The notes under the pieces were generated by a model. It worked only from the letters and a program-made list of their open reading frames with translations. It was not told where the DNA came from and searched no databases. The position numbers were made by a program, and so were the translations under genes. A DNA stretch of 40,982 bases from Streptomyces griseoruber (GTDB lineage: Bacteria > Actinomycetota > Actinomycetes > Streptomycetales > Streptomycetaceae), in the NCBI RefSeq assembly GCF_001514205.1, contig NZ_KQ948795.1, positions 1 through 40,982 on the forward strand, read 5' to 3'. This document shows, one piece after another, positions 16,901 to 24,360 of the stretch. Position 1 is the first letter of the stretch; every line of letters begins with the position of its first letter.

Positions 16901-19170
16901 GCGTCGTACGCCTGCTGTCCCGGACCGTCGAGCCCGACGAGGCCGGTACCGCGGACCCGGGCGAGGGCGGCCGGCCGTGGCTGACCCACGCCACGGCCTC
17001 CGCGTCCGACGAGCCGGCGCCACCGGCCCTTCCCGCGGCCGACGGCGGGCCCGGGGCGGCGCTCGCCGCGGACCGGATCGTCGCCGAGCTGGCGTCGGTC
17101 GGGGTGCCGTCGATGGCCTTCCCCTGGCGCGTGGACCGGCTGGAGCGTCTCGCCGGGGGGCTGCGCGCGGACGTCGTCGCGGCCGACGAACCGGTCTGCG
17201 CGGCGCGGACCTGGGCCCCGCTGTTCGACGCCGCGCTGTCCATGGCGGCCGTCGCCTTCCCGGGACCCGCCGCGCTGCGCGTGGTGGCCGGGGTGGGGCG
17301 GGTGTGGACCATGGGCGAGCCGCCGGTGCGCGCCCGGATCGAGGCGCTGGTGGACGGAGCGGTCACCGCCGCCGGGGGCACGGTGGGCGTACGGGTCTCG
17401 GCGGAGGACGGACGGACCGTGGCCGTGCTGGCCGGGGTGCGGTACGCGGGCGCGGAGGCGGAGCCCCGTCCCGGCGCGCCCGGGCGGCTCCTGTTCCGGA
17501 CGGACTGGCGGCCCCTCCCCCACGGGGGTCCCGCCCTCCCCCGGACCCTGGTGGCGATCGGCACGGACGGCGCGCTGGCCGCCCAACTGCGCACCACGGC
17601 CGACCAGTTGGGTGTCGCGTGGCTGCCGGCGGAGGATCCGGACGCGCTCGACGGGCTGCGCGGACGGGTGTCCGGGCCGGTGGACGTCCTCGTGCTGCCC
17701 TGCGCGGAGCCGCTGACGGCCGGGGACCTCGCCGGGCGGGAGGCGTGGCGGCTCGCGTGGGCGGCGCAGCGGCTCGGTGTGTGGCCGCCCGGTACGGCGC
17801 GGCTGTGGTCGCTGACCACCGGTGTCCGGGAGGCGGACCGGCTGGAGGCGGTGGCCCAGGCGTCCCGGTGGGGGCTCGGCCGGGTCGTCGGGGGCGAACA
17901 CCCCGGTCTGTGGGGCGGCACCCTCGATCTCGGTCCGCGGCCCACGAGGGACGACCTGGTCACCGCGGTGCGGGTGATCGCCCGGAACCCGGGCGAGGAC
18001 GTGGTCGCGGTCCGCGAGGGCGAGGCCTTCGTGAACCGGCTGGTCCCCGCCGGTCCGGGCGCCGGCCACGCCCCGCCCCGGTGCCGGCCGGACGGCACCT
18101 ACCTCGTCACCGGTGGCCTGGGCGGCCTCGGGGGCGAGATCGCCCGGTGGCTGGTGGAGCGGGGCGCGCGCCGTCTCGTCCTGGCAGGACGCGGTGGTCT
18201 GCCGCCCCGGTCACGGTGGGACGCCGTGACGGATCCGGCCCTGGCCCGCCGTATCGAGACCGTACGGACGCTGGAAGCGCTCGGGGTGACCGTGCGGGTG
18301 GTGGCCCTCGATCTGGCCGACCCGGAGGCCGCGGCGGCCGCGCTGTCGCCGGACGCGCTGGGCCTGCCCCCGATCCGCGGGGTCGTGCACGCGGCCGGGG
18401 TCCTGCACGACCAGCTCGTCGACCGGCTGGACCCGGCGGCGCTGGCGGCGGTGCTGCGGCCCAAGGCCGGTGGCGCCCTGACCCTGCGCCGGCTGTTCCC
18501 GCCGGGGTCGCTGGACTTCCTGGTCCACTTCTCCTCGTGCGGCCAGTTCCTGGGCCTGACCGGTCAGGCGGCGTACGCCTCCGCCAACGCGTTCCTCGAC
18601 GCCCTGGCCGCCCACGACCGTGCCCAGGGGGTGGCCGGCAGTCTGAGTCTGGCGTGGACGTCCTGGCGGGGCCTGGGCATGGCGGACAACGCGGCGGTCG
18701 ACGCCGAACTGCGGGCCCACGGGGTCGGGGACATCACCGCGGCCGAGGCCTTCGGCGCCTGGGACCTGGCCGTCCGGTCCGGGGACGCCGCCCTCGCCGT
18801 GCTGCGGACGGTGCCGCTGCCGCCCGGGGCACGGCGGACGGGCCTGCTGGGCGAACTCACCGACGACCCGCCCCCCGAGCCGGCCGGGCCCGCCGGGATG
18901 CCGCAGGCGGCGGACCTCACCGAGGAGGCGCTGCGGCAGCTGCTGCACGAGCAGACGGTCTCCGTCATCGTCAGCGAGATGAAGCTGGACCCGGCGGAAC
19001 TGGACCCGGACCGGTCGCTGCTGAGGACGGGGCTGGACTCGGTGATGGCGATCGTCATCCGGCGGCGGCTGGAGCGGCTGCTGGAGCGCAGGCTGCCGGC
19101 CAATCTGGTCTGGCACCAGCAGACGGTCACGGCCATCGTGGACTACCTCGTGACCAGTGCCCGTTCCTGA
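13951..19170 (+). CDS. ptmQ: Iterative type I PKS, 6-methylsalicylic acid synthase type
   Basis: The 1739-residue single-module PKS has the order KS-AT-DH/TH-KR-ACP and no ER or thioesterase. KS: DTACSAS (C184), HGTGT (H319), GNIGHLEAG (H359). AT: GHSMG (S630), and VAFH near 730-733 in the malonyl-type position. DH/TH: HTIHGVEIVP (H934) and the second acid in PLFDAALS (D1093). KR: TGGLGGLGG near 1387 and YASAN (Y1542). ACP: GLDSVMA (S1697). Length and order match 6-MSA synthases, which build one aromatic ring from acetyl plus three malonyl units. Lack of a thioesterase fits handover by the adjacent PtmR. GTG start overlaps the ptmR stop. The whole chain is in frame and complete. Confidence 0.93.
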   Translation: MTRAHVPPAAGPEEPVAVVGLSCRYPGAADSPAAFWDLLVEGRDGIGDGAERWAPYAQAGPEQEAVVRATTSRGGFLADIAGFDAEFFGIAPREAELMDPQQRLLLELAWEALEDAGIPPLGLGGGDCGVFVGVGSDDYGRRLLEDLPGIEAWTGIGAALCATANRVSHSLDLRGPSLAVDTACSASLVGVHLARRSLLSGECDLALAAGVNLMVAPGLSVTLDRAGATSPDGRSKPFDASADGYGRGEGAGVLVLKRLPDAERAGDRVLAVIRGSGVSQDGRTAGIMAPSGAAQADLLRRTYERCGIAPAGVDYVEAHGTGTVAGDPLEAGALAAVFGTGRPAERPCLIGSVKGNIGHLEAGSGIAGMIKTILALVHEEIPPSVHFSAPNPRIPWEESRLRVTRERTPWRRGQRPRRAGVSSFGYGGTIAHVVLEEAPAGPVPSPAERDAPPRLFPLSGRSEAAVRQDAARLADWLAGPGADVPLGILARDLGARRSHLDRRVAVVAAGPGELEGGLRRFAAGGSAPGVVEGPVAGGGDGVVWVFSGTGAQWPGMGRELLATEPVFAEAVDRIGPVFAEEIGATARELIESGDIGRVDVAQTMIYAVQLGLAAVWRSLGFTPSAVLGHSMGEIAAAVTAGILSPQDGARLVCRRSVLLRRVAGAGGMLMIGLPAEETEARLGGAGGVVPAVFASPTSTVVAGGTAEIDALAGELAGDPALLVRRVDSDVAFHSPQMEPLAKELAEAAADLAVRAPRLPVYGTALADPRDAAPRDGAYWAANLRNPVRFAGAVTAAAEDGFRTFLEVSAHPVVRHSVQESLEAAGADRHCVAGSLRRDGGGLAQLLANAGLLYCAGAAVDWPAGPGAPPLSLPPRSWRRQRHWRELTVRRPDRGRPDRTRRTLLGSRSTLAGSSPLDLWRTRVDVRSRPYPGSHTIHGVEIVPAAVVLQTFLDAAGRRGLSGVSFGLPLTLAEARDVDVVAQDGVVRLLSRTVEPDEAGTADPGEGGRPWLTHATASASDEPAPPALPAADGGPGAALAADRIVAELASVGVPSMAFPWRVDRLERLAGGLRADVVAADEPVCAARTWAPLFDAALSMAAVAFPGPAALRVVAGVGRVWTMGEPPVRARIEALVDGAVTAAGGTVGVRVSAEDGRTVAVLAGVRYAGAEAEPRPGAPGRLLFRTDWRPLPHGGPALPRTLVAIGTDGALAAQLRTTADQLGVAWLPAEDPDALDGLRGRVSGPVDVLVLPCAEPLTAGDLAGREAWRLAWAAQRLGVWPPGTARLWSLTTGVREADRLEAVAQASRWGLGRVVGGEHPGLWGGTLDLGPRPTRDDLVTAVRVIARNPGEDVVAVREGEAFVNRLVPAGPGAGHAPPRCRPDGTYLVTGGLGGLGGEIARWLVERGARRLVLAGRGGLPPRSRWDAVTDPALARRIETVRTLEALGVTVRVVALDLADPEAAAAALSPDALGLPPIRGVVHAAGVLHDQLVDRLDPAALAAVLRPKAGGALTLRRLFPPGSLDFLVHFSSCGQFLGLTGQAAYASANAFLDALAAHDRAQGVAGSLSLAWTSWRGLGMADNAAVDAELRAHGVGDITAAEAFGAWDLAVRSGDAALAVLRTVPLPPGARRTGLLGELTDDPPPEPAGPAGMPQAADLTEEALRQLLHEQTVSVIVSEMKLDPAELDPDRSLLRTGLDSVMAIVIRRRLERLLERRLPANLVWHQQTVTAIVDYLVTSARS

Positions 19171-19921
19171 CACCGCGGTGACGTTGGCCTGCCGGATCAC
19201 CGGTGATCCGGCGGGGCGGCCGACCGTGCTGCTCCACGCCCTGGGCGACACCGGGCGCGGCTGGGACCGGCTGGTGTCCGCGCTGCGGCCCCTGGGGCGC
19301 CGGGTGTTCGTGCCGGACCAGCGCGGGCACGGCCTGAGCCCGAGGGTCCGTGCGGACGCGTACACCTTCGAGCTGATGTACCGGGACGTGCTGGCGTTGC
19401 TGGACCGTCACCGTCTGGACGGCGTCGACCTGGTGGGGCATTCCATGGGCGGTCATGTCGCCTGGCTGGTCGCGCAGCGGCAGCCCTGGCGGGTGGGCCG
19501 GCTGGTGATCGAGGACACGCCTCCGCCGCCGCGCGACGGGGCGGCGGAGGCGGAGCTGCGGGCCCGGTCCCGGCAGGCCGGCGACCGGGCGCCCGTCGTC
19601 TCGCTGTACCGGGAGTTCCGTGAGCTGCTGCGCACGGGAGAGCTGGACGGGGCCGCGGTGCGCCCGGTCATCGACGGCCTCCGGCGGGCGGATCCCGGCT
19701 GGTGGCGGCGGCTGCCCGAGGTCACCGCCGAGACCCTGGTGATCAGCGGGGGCCGCTCCAGCCCGGTGCCCCGGTCCCTGCTGGCGGAGGTGGCGGCGGC
19801 GGTGCCCCGGGGGCGGCTGCTGGCGCTCGACGCGGGCCACTACGTGCATCGCGCGCAGCCGGAGCGCTACTGCGCCGAGGTGGCCCGCTTTCTCGGCCGA
19901 GGCCGACGGGCGTGCTCGTAG
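19157..19921 (+). CDS. ptmO: Alpha/beta hydrolase, probably PtmO
   Basis: The 254-residue soluble hydrolase has the nucleophile elbow GHSMGG (Ser near 96), an oxyanion region at LLHALGDTGRGW and the histidine in DAGHYVHRAQPE. The usual acid after strand 7 is replaced: the LVISGGRSSPVP segment has Ser where Asp is expected. The acid may come from another strand, for example IEDTPPP. By context it may release an acyl or glycosylated intermediate from a carrier protein. The GTG start overlaps the end of ptmQ by 14 bases; GTG at 19178 is an alternative. Its last 55 bases overlap the convergent ptmN. The family is clear; the letter O is assigned by gene order only. Confidence 0.8.
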   Translation: MPVPDTAVTLACRITGDPAGRPTVLLHALGDTGRGWDRLVSALRPLGRRVFVPDQRGHGLSPRVRADAYTFELMYRDVLALLDRHRLDGVDLVGHSMGGHVAWLVAQRQPWRVGRLVIEDTPPPPRDGAAEAELRARSRQAGDRAPVVSLYREFRELLRTGELDGAAVRPVIDGLRRADPGWWRRLPEVTAETLVISGGRSSPVPRSLLAEVAAAVPRGRLLALDAGHYVHRAQPERYCAEVARFLGRGRRACS

Positions 19922-20841
19922 GCCGACTCGACGAGGAGCTGGAGCGCCAGGGCGTCTTGGGCGCCCACCTTGGCGTGCGGGCCGCCGGCCGCGCCCGTCA
20001 TCCGGTCGAAGTACGCCGAGACCGCCGCGAGTTCGGGCCGCTCGCCCCCCTTGTCGACCGTGCCGTCCGCCCGGCGCAGTTCGCCCCGGCGCAGATCGAG
20101 GACGTGGTCGCCGCCGGGGGTGGTGACGGTGACCGAGGTCTCCAGCCGGCGCGCGGCCCGGTCGATGTCCAGGGTCGCCGGCAGGCCCCGGAAGGACAGG
20201 TCCAGCCGGACCCGCTCCTCGACGTCCGGCGCGTCCACCTCGCACCGCTCGACCTCGGCCGGGCCGAACACCGTGGTCAGCAGGTCGAGGGCATGGGGTC
20301 CGAGGTCGAGCAGGGCACCGCCGCCGGCCCTGCGGGCGTCGCCGTACCAGGGGGTGCGGGCCCGCCAGACCCGGTTGCCGGGAGTGGCGAAGGAGAACGC
20401 GACGCGCCGCGCCCCCGGTCGTGCCGCCTCGGCGAACGGCTCGAGGAGCGGATGGAAGCGGAAGGGCATGTTCACCCCCAGCAGCTCCTCGGCGGCGGGA
20501 TGGGCGGCGATCCGGCGCGCGTCCGCCACCGTCGCGGCGAGGGGTTTCTCGCACAGCACCGCGATACCGGCGTCCAGCGCCGCCAGTACCGGTGCGGCAT
20601 GGGCGTCGTTGGGGGTGCAGACGCTGATCAGGTCCGGCCGGGTCTCCTCGATCAGCCGGTCGACGCGGGTGCCGGTCCACACCCCCGGCCGGTCCGCCGT
20701 CAGCTCCCTGGCCCGTTCGACGTCGGTGTCCACCACGCCCACCAGGTGCATCGCGTCGCGTTCGTCGGCGCAGGGCAGGTGGTAGCGCTCGAACACCCTG
20801 CCGCAGCCCACGGCCGCGAACCGGATCCGCTCGCCGGGCAT
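19867..20841 (-). CDS. ptmN: Gfo/Idh/MocA-family sugar oxidoreductase
   Basis: The 324-residue protein has an N-terminal Rossmann fold (FAAVGCGRVFERYH) and the family signature CEKPLA, followed by the C-terminal alpha/beta domain with GGGALLDLGPHALDLL. Members oxidise or reduce a hydroxyl on sugars with NAD(P). In this pathway it is the natural partner of aminotransferase PtmA: oxidation of a glucosamine hydroxyl to a ketone, then transamination. The CEKP lysine is present. The ATG at 20841 lies four bases after the ptmM stop, so it is the last gene of the leftward run. Its 3' end overlaps the convergent hydrolase gene. Confidence 0.88.
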   Translation of the reverse strand: MPGERIRFAAVGCGRVFERYHLPCADERDAMHLVGVVDTDVERARELTADRPGVWTGTRVDRLIEETRPDLISVCTPNDAHAAPVLAALDAGIAVLCEKPLAATVADARRIAAHPAAEELLGVNMPFRFHPLLEPFAEAARPGARRVAFSFATPGNRVWRARTPWYGDARRAGGGALLDLGPHALDLLTTVFGPAEVERCEVDAPDVEERVRLDLSFRGLPATLDIDRAARRLETSVTVTTPGGDHVLDLRRGELRRADGTVDKGGERPELAAVSAYFDRMTGAAGGPHAKVGAQDALALQLLVESAYEHARRPRPRKRATSAQ

Positions 20842-20845
20842 CCCC

Positions 20846-22582
20846 TCAGCCCCTCACCTGGGCCAGGGCGTGCTCGCCGCACGCCCGCGCCGTCTCGACG
20901 ACGAAGTCCGGGAAGGCCAGACCGAGGTGCTCGCGGTCGTACGCGACGATCATGGCGCGCAGTTCGGTCTCCAGCCGGGCGGCGAGCCCGGGCGGGTTCT
21001 CGTCGGCGAGCAGCAGTCCCGCGTTGAGGAAGGCCACGAGCAGCCCGGCGAGACCCTGGTCCCAGTGGCGCAGCCGGCCCAGCAGGGGGCGCAGGGAGGC
21101 GGCACCGGTGCCGCGCCGGGCGCGTACGGCGTCGGCGATGCTCTGGGCGAGGAAGGGGACCTCGTTCTCCTTGCGGTCGTTGATCTCCGAGGAGACCCTG
21201 CTCCAGGCCGTCCAGAGGTGCTCCACACGCTCGTCCTCGACGCGGTAGTCGCGGCGGGCGTGCCGCAGGACCTCCCGGGCGGCGCCCTCCACCCCGGGGA
21301 TGTCGGGCTCCTCGTACCGGGTGGCCTTGTCGTAGATCTCGGTGCCGCGCAGGGCGATGGCCCGGTTGATCAGGAAGAACGGGTTCTCGCTCTCGTGCAC
21401 CCGGGCGGCCACGATGAATCCGAGGTTCTCCCAGAGCTCGTCGAGGGTGGTGCCCGGTTCGATCATGATCCAGCCGGGCTCCAGCTCGATGTGCTCCTCC
21501 TTGAACAGCCGGGCGGCGTCGAGGTTGTACTCGACCGTGGTGCCCTTGCGGAAGCGCTTCATCATGCCGGGCGAGCCGGTCTCCATGCCGAGCAGTGCCA
21601 GGTCCATGCCGGCCCGGCGCAGGGTGCGCAGCGCCTCCCGGTCGATGAGGCCGGTGTCGACGCGGAACTCGCAGTGGAAGCTGATCTTCAGATCGCGGCG
21701 CAGGACCTCCTCGGCGAAACCGACGGCGTGGCTGTAGCCGTCCTGGAAGGCGCCGCCGAAGTTGTCGTCGTTGAACCACAGGAACCGGGTGCCGAACTCC
21801 CGTTGCAGGAACTCGATCTCGTCGACGGCGTCCTCCACCGGCCGCACCCGCCAGGGGCCGCCGACCACGCCGGGCTGCCGGGGGGCGTAGCAGAAGGTGC
21901 ACTTGGCGTGGCAGCCGCGGCTGGTGTACGTCGACGCGCGGGGCGTGGGGATGCCGTTCCTGCGGTGGTGGACGAGCAGGTCACGGGCGGGCCAGGGTTC
22001 GTTCGCGAGGTCGGGGAGCCTGGGTGAACCGCTGCTGCGGACCCGGCCGTCCTGCCAGAACCACAGCCCCGGCACACCCCGCCAGTCCCGCCCGGCCGCC
22101 AGACACTCCATCAGCCCCTCGACGGTCAGCTCACCCTCACCGAAGGCCACACAGTCCGCCTCCGGGATCCGCTCCGCGATGAGCTTCGCGTTGTACGTGC
22201 AGAACGCCCCGCCGATCGCCACGAACACGGAAGGATCGGCCTCCCGCACACACCGCAGCAACCGCACCGCATCCACGATATGCAGGTCGTACATGATGCT
22301 GATCCCGACGAACATCGGCCGCTCCCGCCGGATCAGATCCGTGATCGCCTCATCGCTCGGATTGCGCCCGTGCAGGTTCAGCGCCCGCACCGCGTACCCG
22401 CAGGACCGCAGATGACCGGCGATGCACGCCACACCCAGGTTCTCCCTCACCCGCTTGTAGAAGAGGCGCATCGCGGGGTCGAGGGACAGGTACTCCTCGT
22501 CGTTGATCATGACGTTCTGGTTGTTCAGGCTCGCGGCGCCGGTGGGGATCTCCCGGGGGGTCAGCAGGACCACATCCGCCAT
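20846..22582 (-). CDS. ptmM: Cobalamin-dependent radical SAM enzyme PtmM (paralog of PtmL)
   Basis: The 578-residue enzyme has a B12-binding Rossmann-like domain (about 1-190) and a radical SAM barrel with CHAKCTFC (C224, C228, C231) holding the 4Fe-4S cluster. A helical C-terminal region of about 150 residues follows. B12-radical SAM enzymes commonly methylate unreactive carbons. Pactamycin carries methionine-derived C-methyls, so a C-methyltransferase role is likely, though its exact step is not proven here. It is about 80 percent alike to PtmL by eye. Residues 46-194 are encoded by DNA almost identical to the same region of ptmL. AGGAG stands upstream of the ATG at 22582. Confidence 0.88.
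   Translation of the reverse strand: MADVVLLTPREIPTGAASLNNQNVMINDEEYLSLDPAMRLFYKRVRENLGVACIAGHLRSCGYAVRALNLHGRNPSDEAITDLIRRERPMFVGISIMYDLHIVDAVRLLRCVREADPSVFVAIGGAFCTYNAKLIAERIPEADCVAFGEGELTVEGLMECLAAGRDWRGVPGLWFWQDGRVRSSGSPRLPDLANEPWPARDLLVHHRRNGIPTPRASTYTSRGCHAKCTFCYAPRQPGVVGGPWRVRPVEDAVDEIEFLQREFGTRFLWFNDDNFGGAFQDGYSHAVGFAEEVLRRDLKISFHCEFRVDTGLIDREALRTLRRAGMDLALLGMETGSPGMMKRFRKGTTVEYNLDAARLFKEEHIELEPGWIMIEPGTTLDELWENLGFIVAARVHESENPFFLINRAIALRGTEIYDKATRYEEPDIPGVEGAAREVLRHARRDYRVEDERVEHLWTAWSRVSSEINDRKENEVPFLAQSIADAVRARRGTGAASLRPLLGRLRHWDQGLAGLLVAFLNAGLLLADENPPGLAARLETELRAMIVAYDREHLGLAFPDFVVETARACGEHALAQVRG
22002..22446. repeat. 445-bp near-identical segment, copy in ptmM
   Basis: This segment matches 23780-24224 in ptmL over 445 bases with only two differences seen by eye (T/C at 22053 versus 23831, C/A at 22283 versus 24061), at a constant offset of 1778. 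Similarity falls sharply on both sides. It encodes most of the cobalamin-binding domain. The pattern indicates recent gene conversion or purging between tandem paralogs. Confidence 0.9.
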
Positions 22583-22632
22583 GGCCGGTCTCCTCTCTCC
22601 TGTTCATGTGCCCATCCCGAGAACCGGGCGCG

Positions 22633-24360
22633 TCACCCGGCCATGGCCTGCTCCCCGCACAGCCTCCTGATCCGCGCCACGAACACCGGATAGGGATCGC
22701 CCAGGACCCTCCGGTCGTAGGCGTCGACCAGGGCGCGCAGTTCCGTCTCCAGCCGTTCGGCGAGCCGGGGCGGGTTCTCGTCGGCGAGCAGCAGCCCGAG
22801 GTTGAGGAAGGCGACCAGCAGCTCCGCGAGGCCGTCGGCCCAGCCGCGCAGCCGGCTCAGCAGCGGCCGCAGGCCCGGTTCGCCCCGGGTCCTGCGGGCC
22901 CGGGTGGCGTCCACGATGAGCTGGGCGACGAAGGGCAGCTCCTCCTTGCGGTCGGCCACCTCCGCGCTGACCTTGCTCCAGGCCGCCCACACGTCCTCGA
23001 CCCGCCGGTCCGGGATCCGGTACTCCCGGCGGGCCTCCAGCAGCACGGCCCGGGCCGGCCCCTCGACGTCCGGGAGCTCGGGCGGCGTGGGGTCGGCGAT
23101 CCTGTCGTACATCTCGGTGCCGCGCAGGGCGATGGCGCGGCTGATGAAGGAGAACGGGTTCTCGCTGACGGCGATGTCGGCGGCCACGATGAACTTCAGG
23201 TTCTCCCAGAGCTCGTCGAGGGTGGTGCCCGGCTCGACCATGATCCAGCCGGGCTCCAGCTCGATGCCCTCCTGCTTGAACAGCCGGGCGGCGTCGAGGT
23301 TGTACTCGACCATGGTCCCCTTGCGGAACCGTTTGGCCATGCTCGGCGCCCCGGTCTCCATGCCGAGCAGCGCGGAGGCCATGCCGGCCCGGCGCAGGGT
23401 GCGCAGCGCCTCCCGGTCGACGAGACCGGTGTCCACCCGGAACTCGCAGTGGAAGGAGATCTTCAGATCACGCCGGAGGATCTCCTCGGCGAAACCGACG
23501 GCGTGGCTGTAGCCGTCCTGGAAGGCGCCGCCGAAGTTGTCGTCGTTGAACCACAGGAACCGGGTGCCGAACTCCCGTTGCAGGAACTCGATCTCGTCGA
23601 CGACGTCGACCGGTGAGCGGACCCGCCAGGCGTTGCCCGCCGTGACACCCGGCGCCCTCGGGACGTAGCAGAAGGTGCACTTGGCGTGGCAGCCGCGGCT
23701 GGTGTACGTCGACGCCACCGGGGTGGGGATGCGGTTGCCGCGGTGGTGGACCAGGAGGTCGCGGGCGGGCCATGCCTCCTTCGCGAGGTCGGGGAGCCTG
23801 GGTGAACCGCTGCTGCGGACCCGGCCGTCCCGCCAGAACCACAGCCCCGGCACACCCCGCCAGTCCCGCCCGGCCGCCAGACACTCCATCAGCCCCTCGA
23901 CGGTCAGCTCACCCTCACCGAAGGCCACACAGTCCGCCTCCGGGATCCGCTCCGCGATGAGCTTCGCGTTGTACGTGCAGAACGCCCCGCCGATCGCCAC
24001 GAACACGGAAGGATCGGCCTCCCGCACACACCGCAGCAACCGCACCGCATCCACGATATGAAGGTCGTACATGATGCTGATCCCGACGAACATCGGCCGC
24101 TCCCGCCGGATCAGATCCGTGATCGCCTCATCGCTCGGATTGCGCCCGTGCAGGTTCAGCGCCCGCACCGCGTACCCGCAGGACCGCAGATGACCGGCGA
24201 TGCACGCCACACCCAGGTTCTCCCGGACCTTCTCGTAGAAGAGGCGCATCGCGGGGTCCAGTCGGAGGTACTCGTCATCGTTGATCAGTACGTTCTGGTT
24301 GTTGACACTGGAGAATCCGGTGAGGATCTCGCGGGGTGTCATCAGCACCGCGTCAGCCAT
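22633..24360 (-). CDS. ptmL: Cobalamin-dependent radical SAM enzyme PtmL (paralog of PtmM)
   Basis: The 575-residue protein has the same plan as PtmM: B12-binding domain, radical SAM barrel with C224, C228 and C231 in CHAKCTFC, and a helical tail. Differences from PtmM gather in the first 45 residues, in the loop after the cluster motif (PRAPGVTAGN versus PRQPGVVGG) and in the tail, where substrate contacts may differ. A C-methylation of the pactamycin core is the likely role. The ATG at 24360 overlaps the ptmK stop by eight bases and is preceded by GGAG. A 50-base gap with its own AGGAG separates it from ptmM, the loosest junction in this part of the operon. Confidence 0.88.
   Translation of the reverse strand: MADAVLMTPREILTGFSSVNNQNVLINDDEYLRLDPAMRLFYEKVRENLGVACIAGHLRSCGYAVRALNLHGRNPSDEAITDLIRRERPMFVGISIMYDLHIVDAVRLLRCVREADPSVFVAIGGAFCTYNAKLIAERIPEADCVAFGEGELTVEGLMECLAAGRDWRGVPGLWFWRDGRVRSSGSPRLPDLAKEAWPARDLLVHHRGNRIPTPVASTYTSRGCHAKCTFCYVPRAPGVTAGNAWRVRSPVDVVDEIEFLQREFGTRFLWFNDDNFGGAFQDGYSHAVGFAEEILRRDLKISFHCEFRVDTGLVDREALRTLRRAGMASALLGMETGAPSMAKRFRKGTMVEYNLDAARLFKQEGIELEPGWIMVEPGTTLDELWENLKFIVAADIAVSENPFSFISRAIALRGTEMYDRIADPTPPELPDVEGPARAVLLEARREYRIPDRRVEDVWAAWSKVSAEVADRKEELPFVAQLIVDATRARRTRGEPGLRPLLSRLRGWADGLAELLVAFLNLGLLLADENPPRLAERLETELRALVDAYDRRVLGDPYPVFVARIRRLCGEQAMAG
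23780..24224. repeat. 445-bp near-identical segment, copy in ptmL
   Basis: This is the partner of 22002-22446. A second patch, 21707-21827 in ptmM against 23482-23602 in ptmL, is identical over 121 bases at an offset of 1775. The two patches are separated by clearly diverged sequence, so identity is patchy rather than uniform along the genes. Confidence 0.9.

Noticed and set aside
13951..19170. Enediyne or reducing PUFA-type PKS
   Set aside because: Only one ACP, no phosphopantetheinyl transferase domain, and the KS-AT-DH-KR-ACP order and size match 6-MSA synthase.
16704..19181. 825-codon plus-strand frame inside the PKS gene
   Set aside because: Arg/Gly/Pro-rich frame-shifted reading of ptmQ; the PKS frame carries all catalytic motifs.
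22002..24224. The two 445-bp copies as a mobile element or direct repeats of an insertion
   Set aside because: They lie at the same codon positions within homologous genes and have no terminal repeats or transposase, so paralogy with gene conversion explains them.
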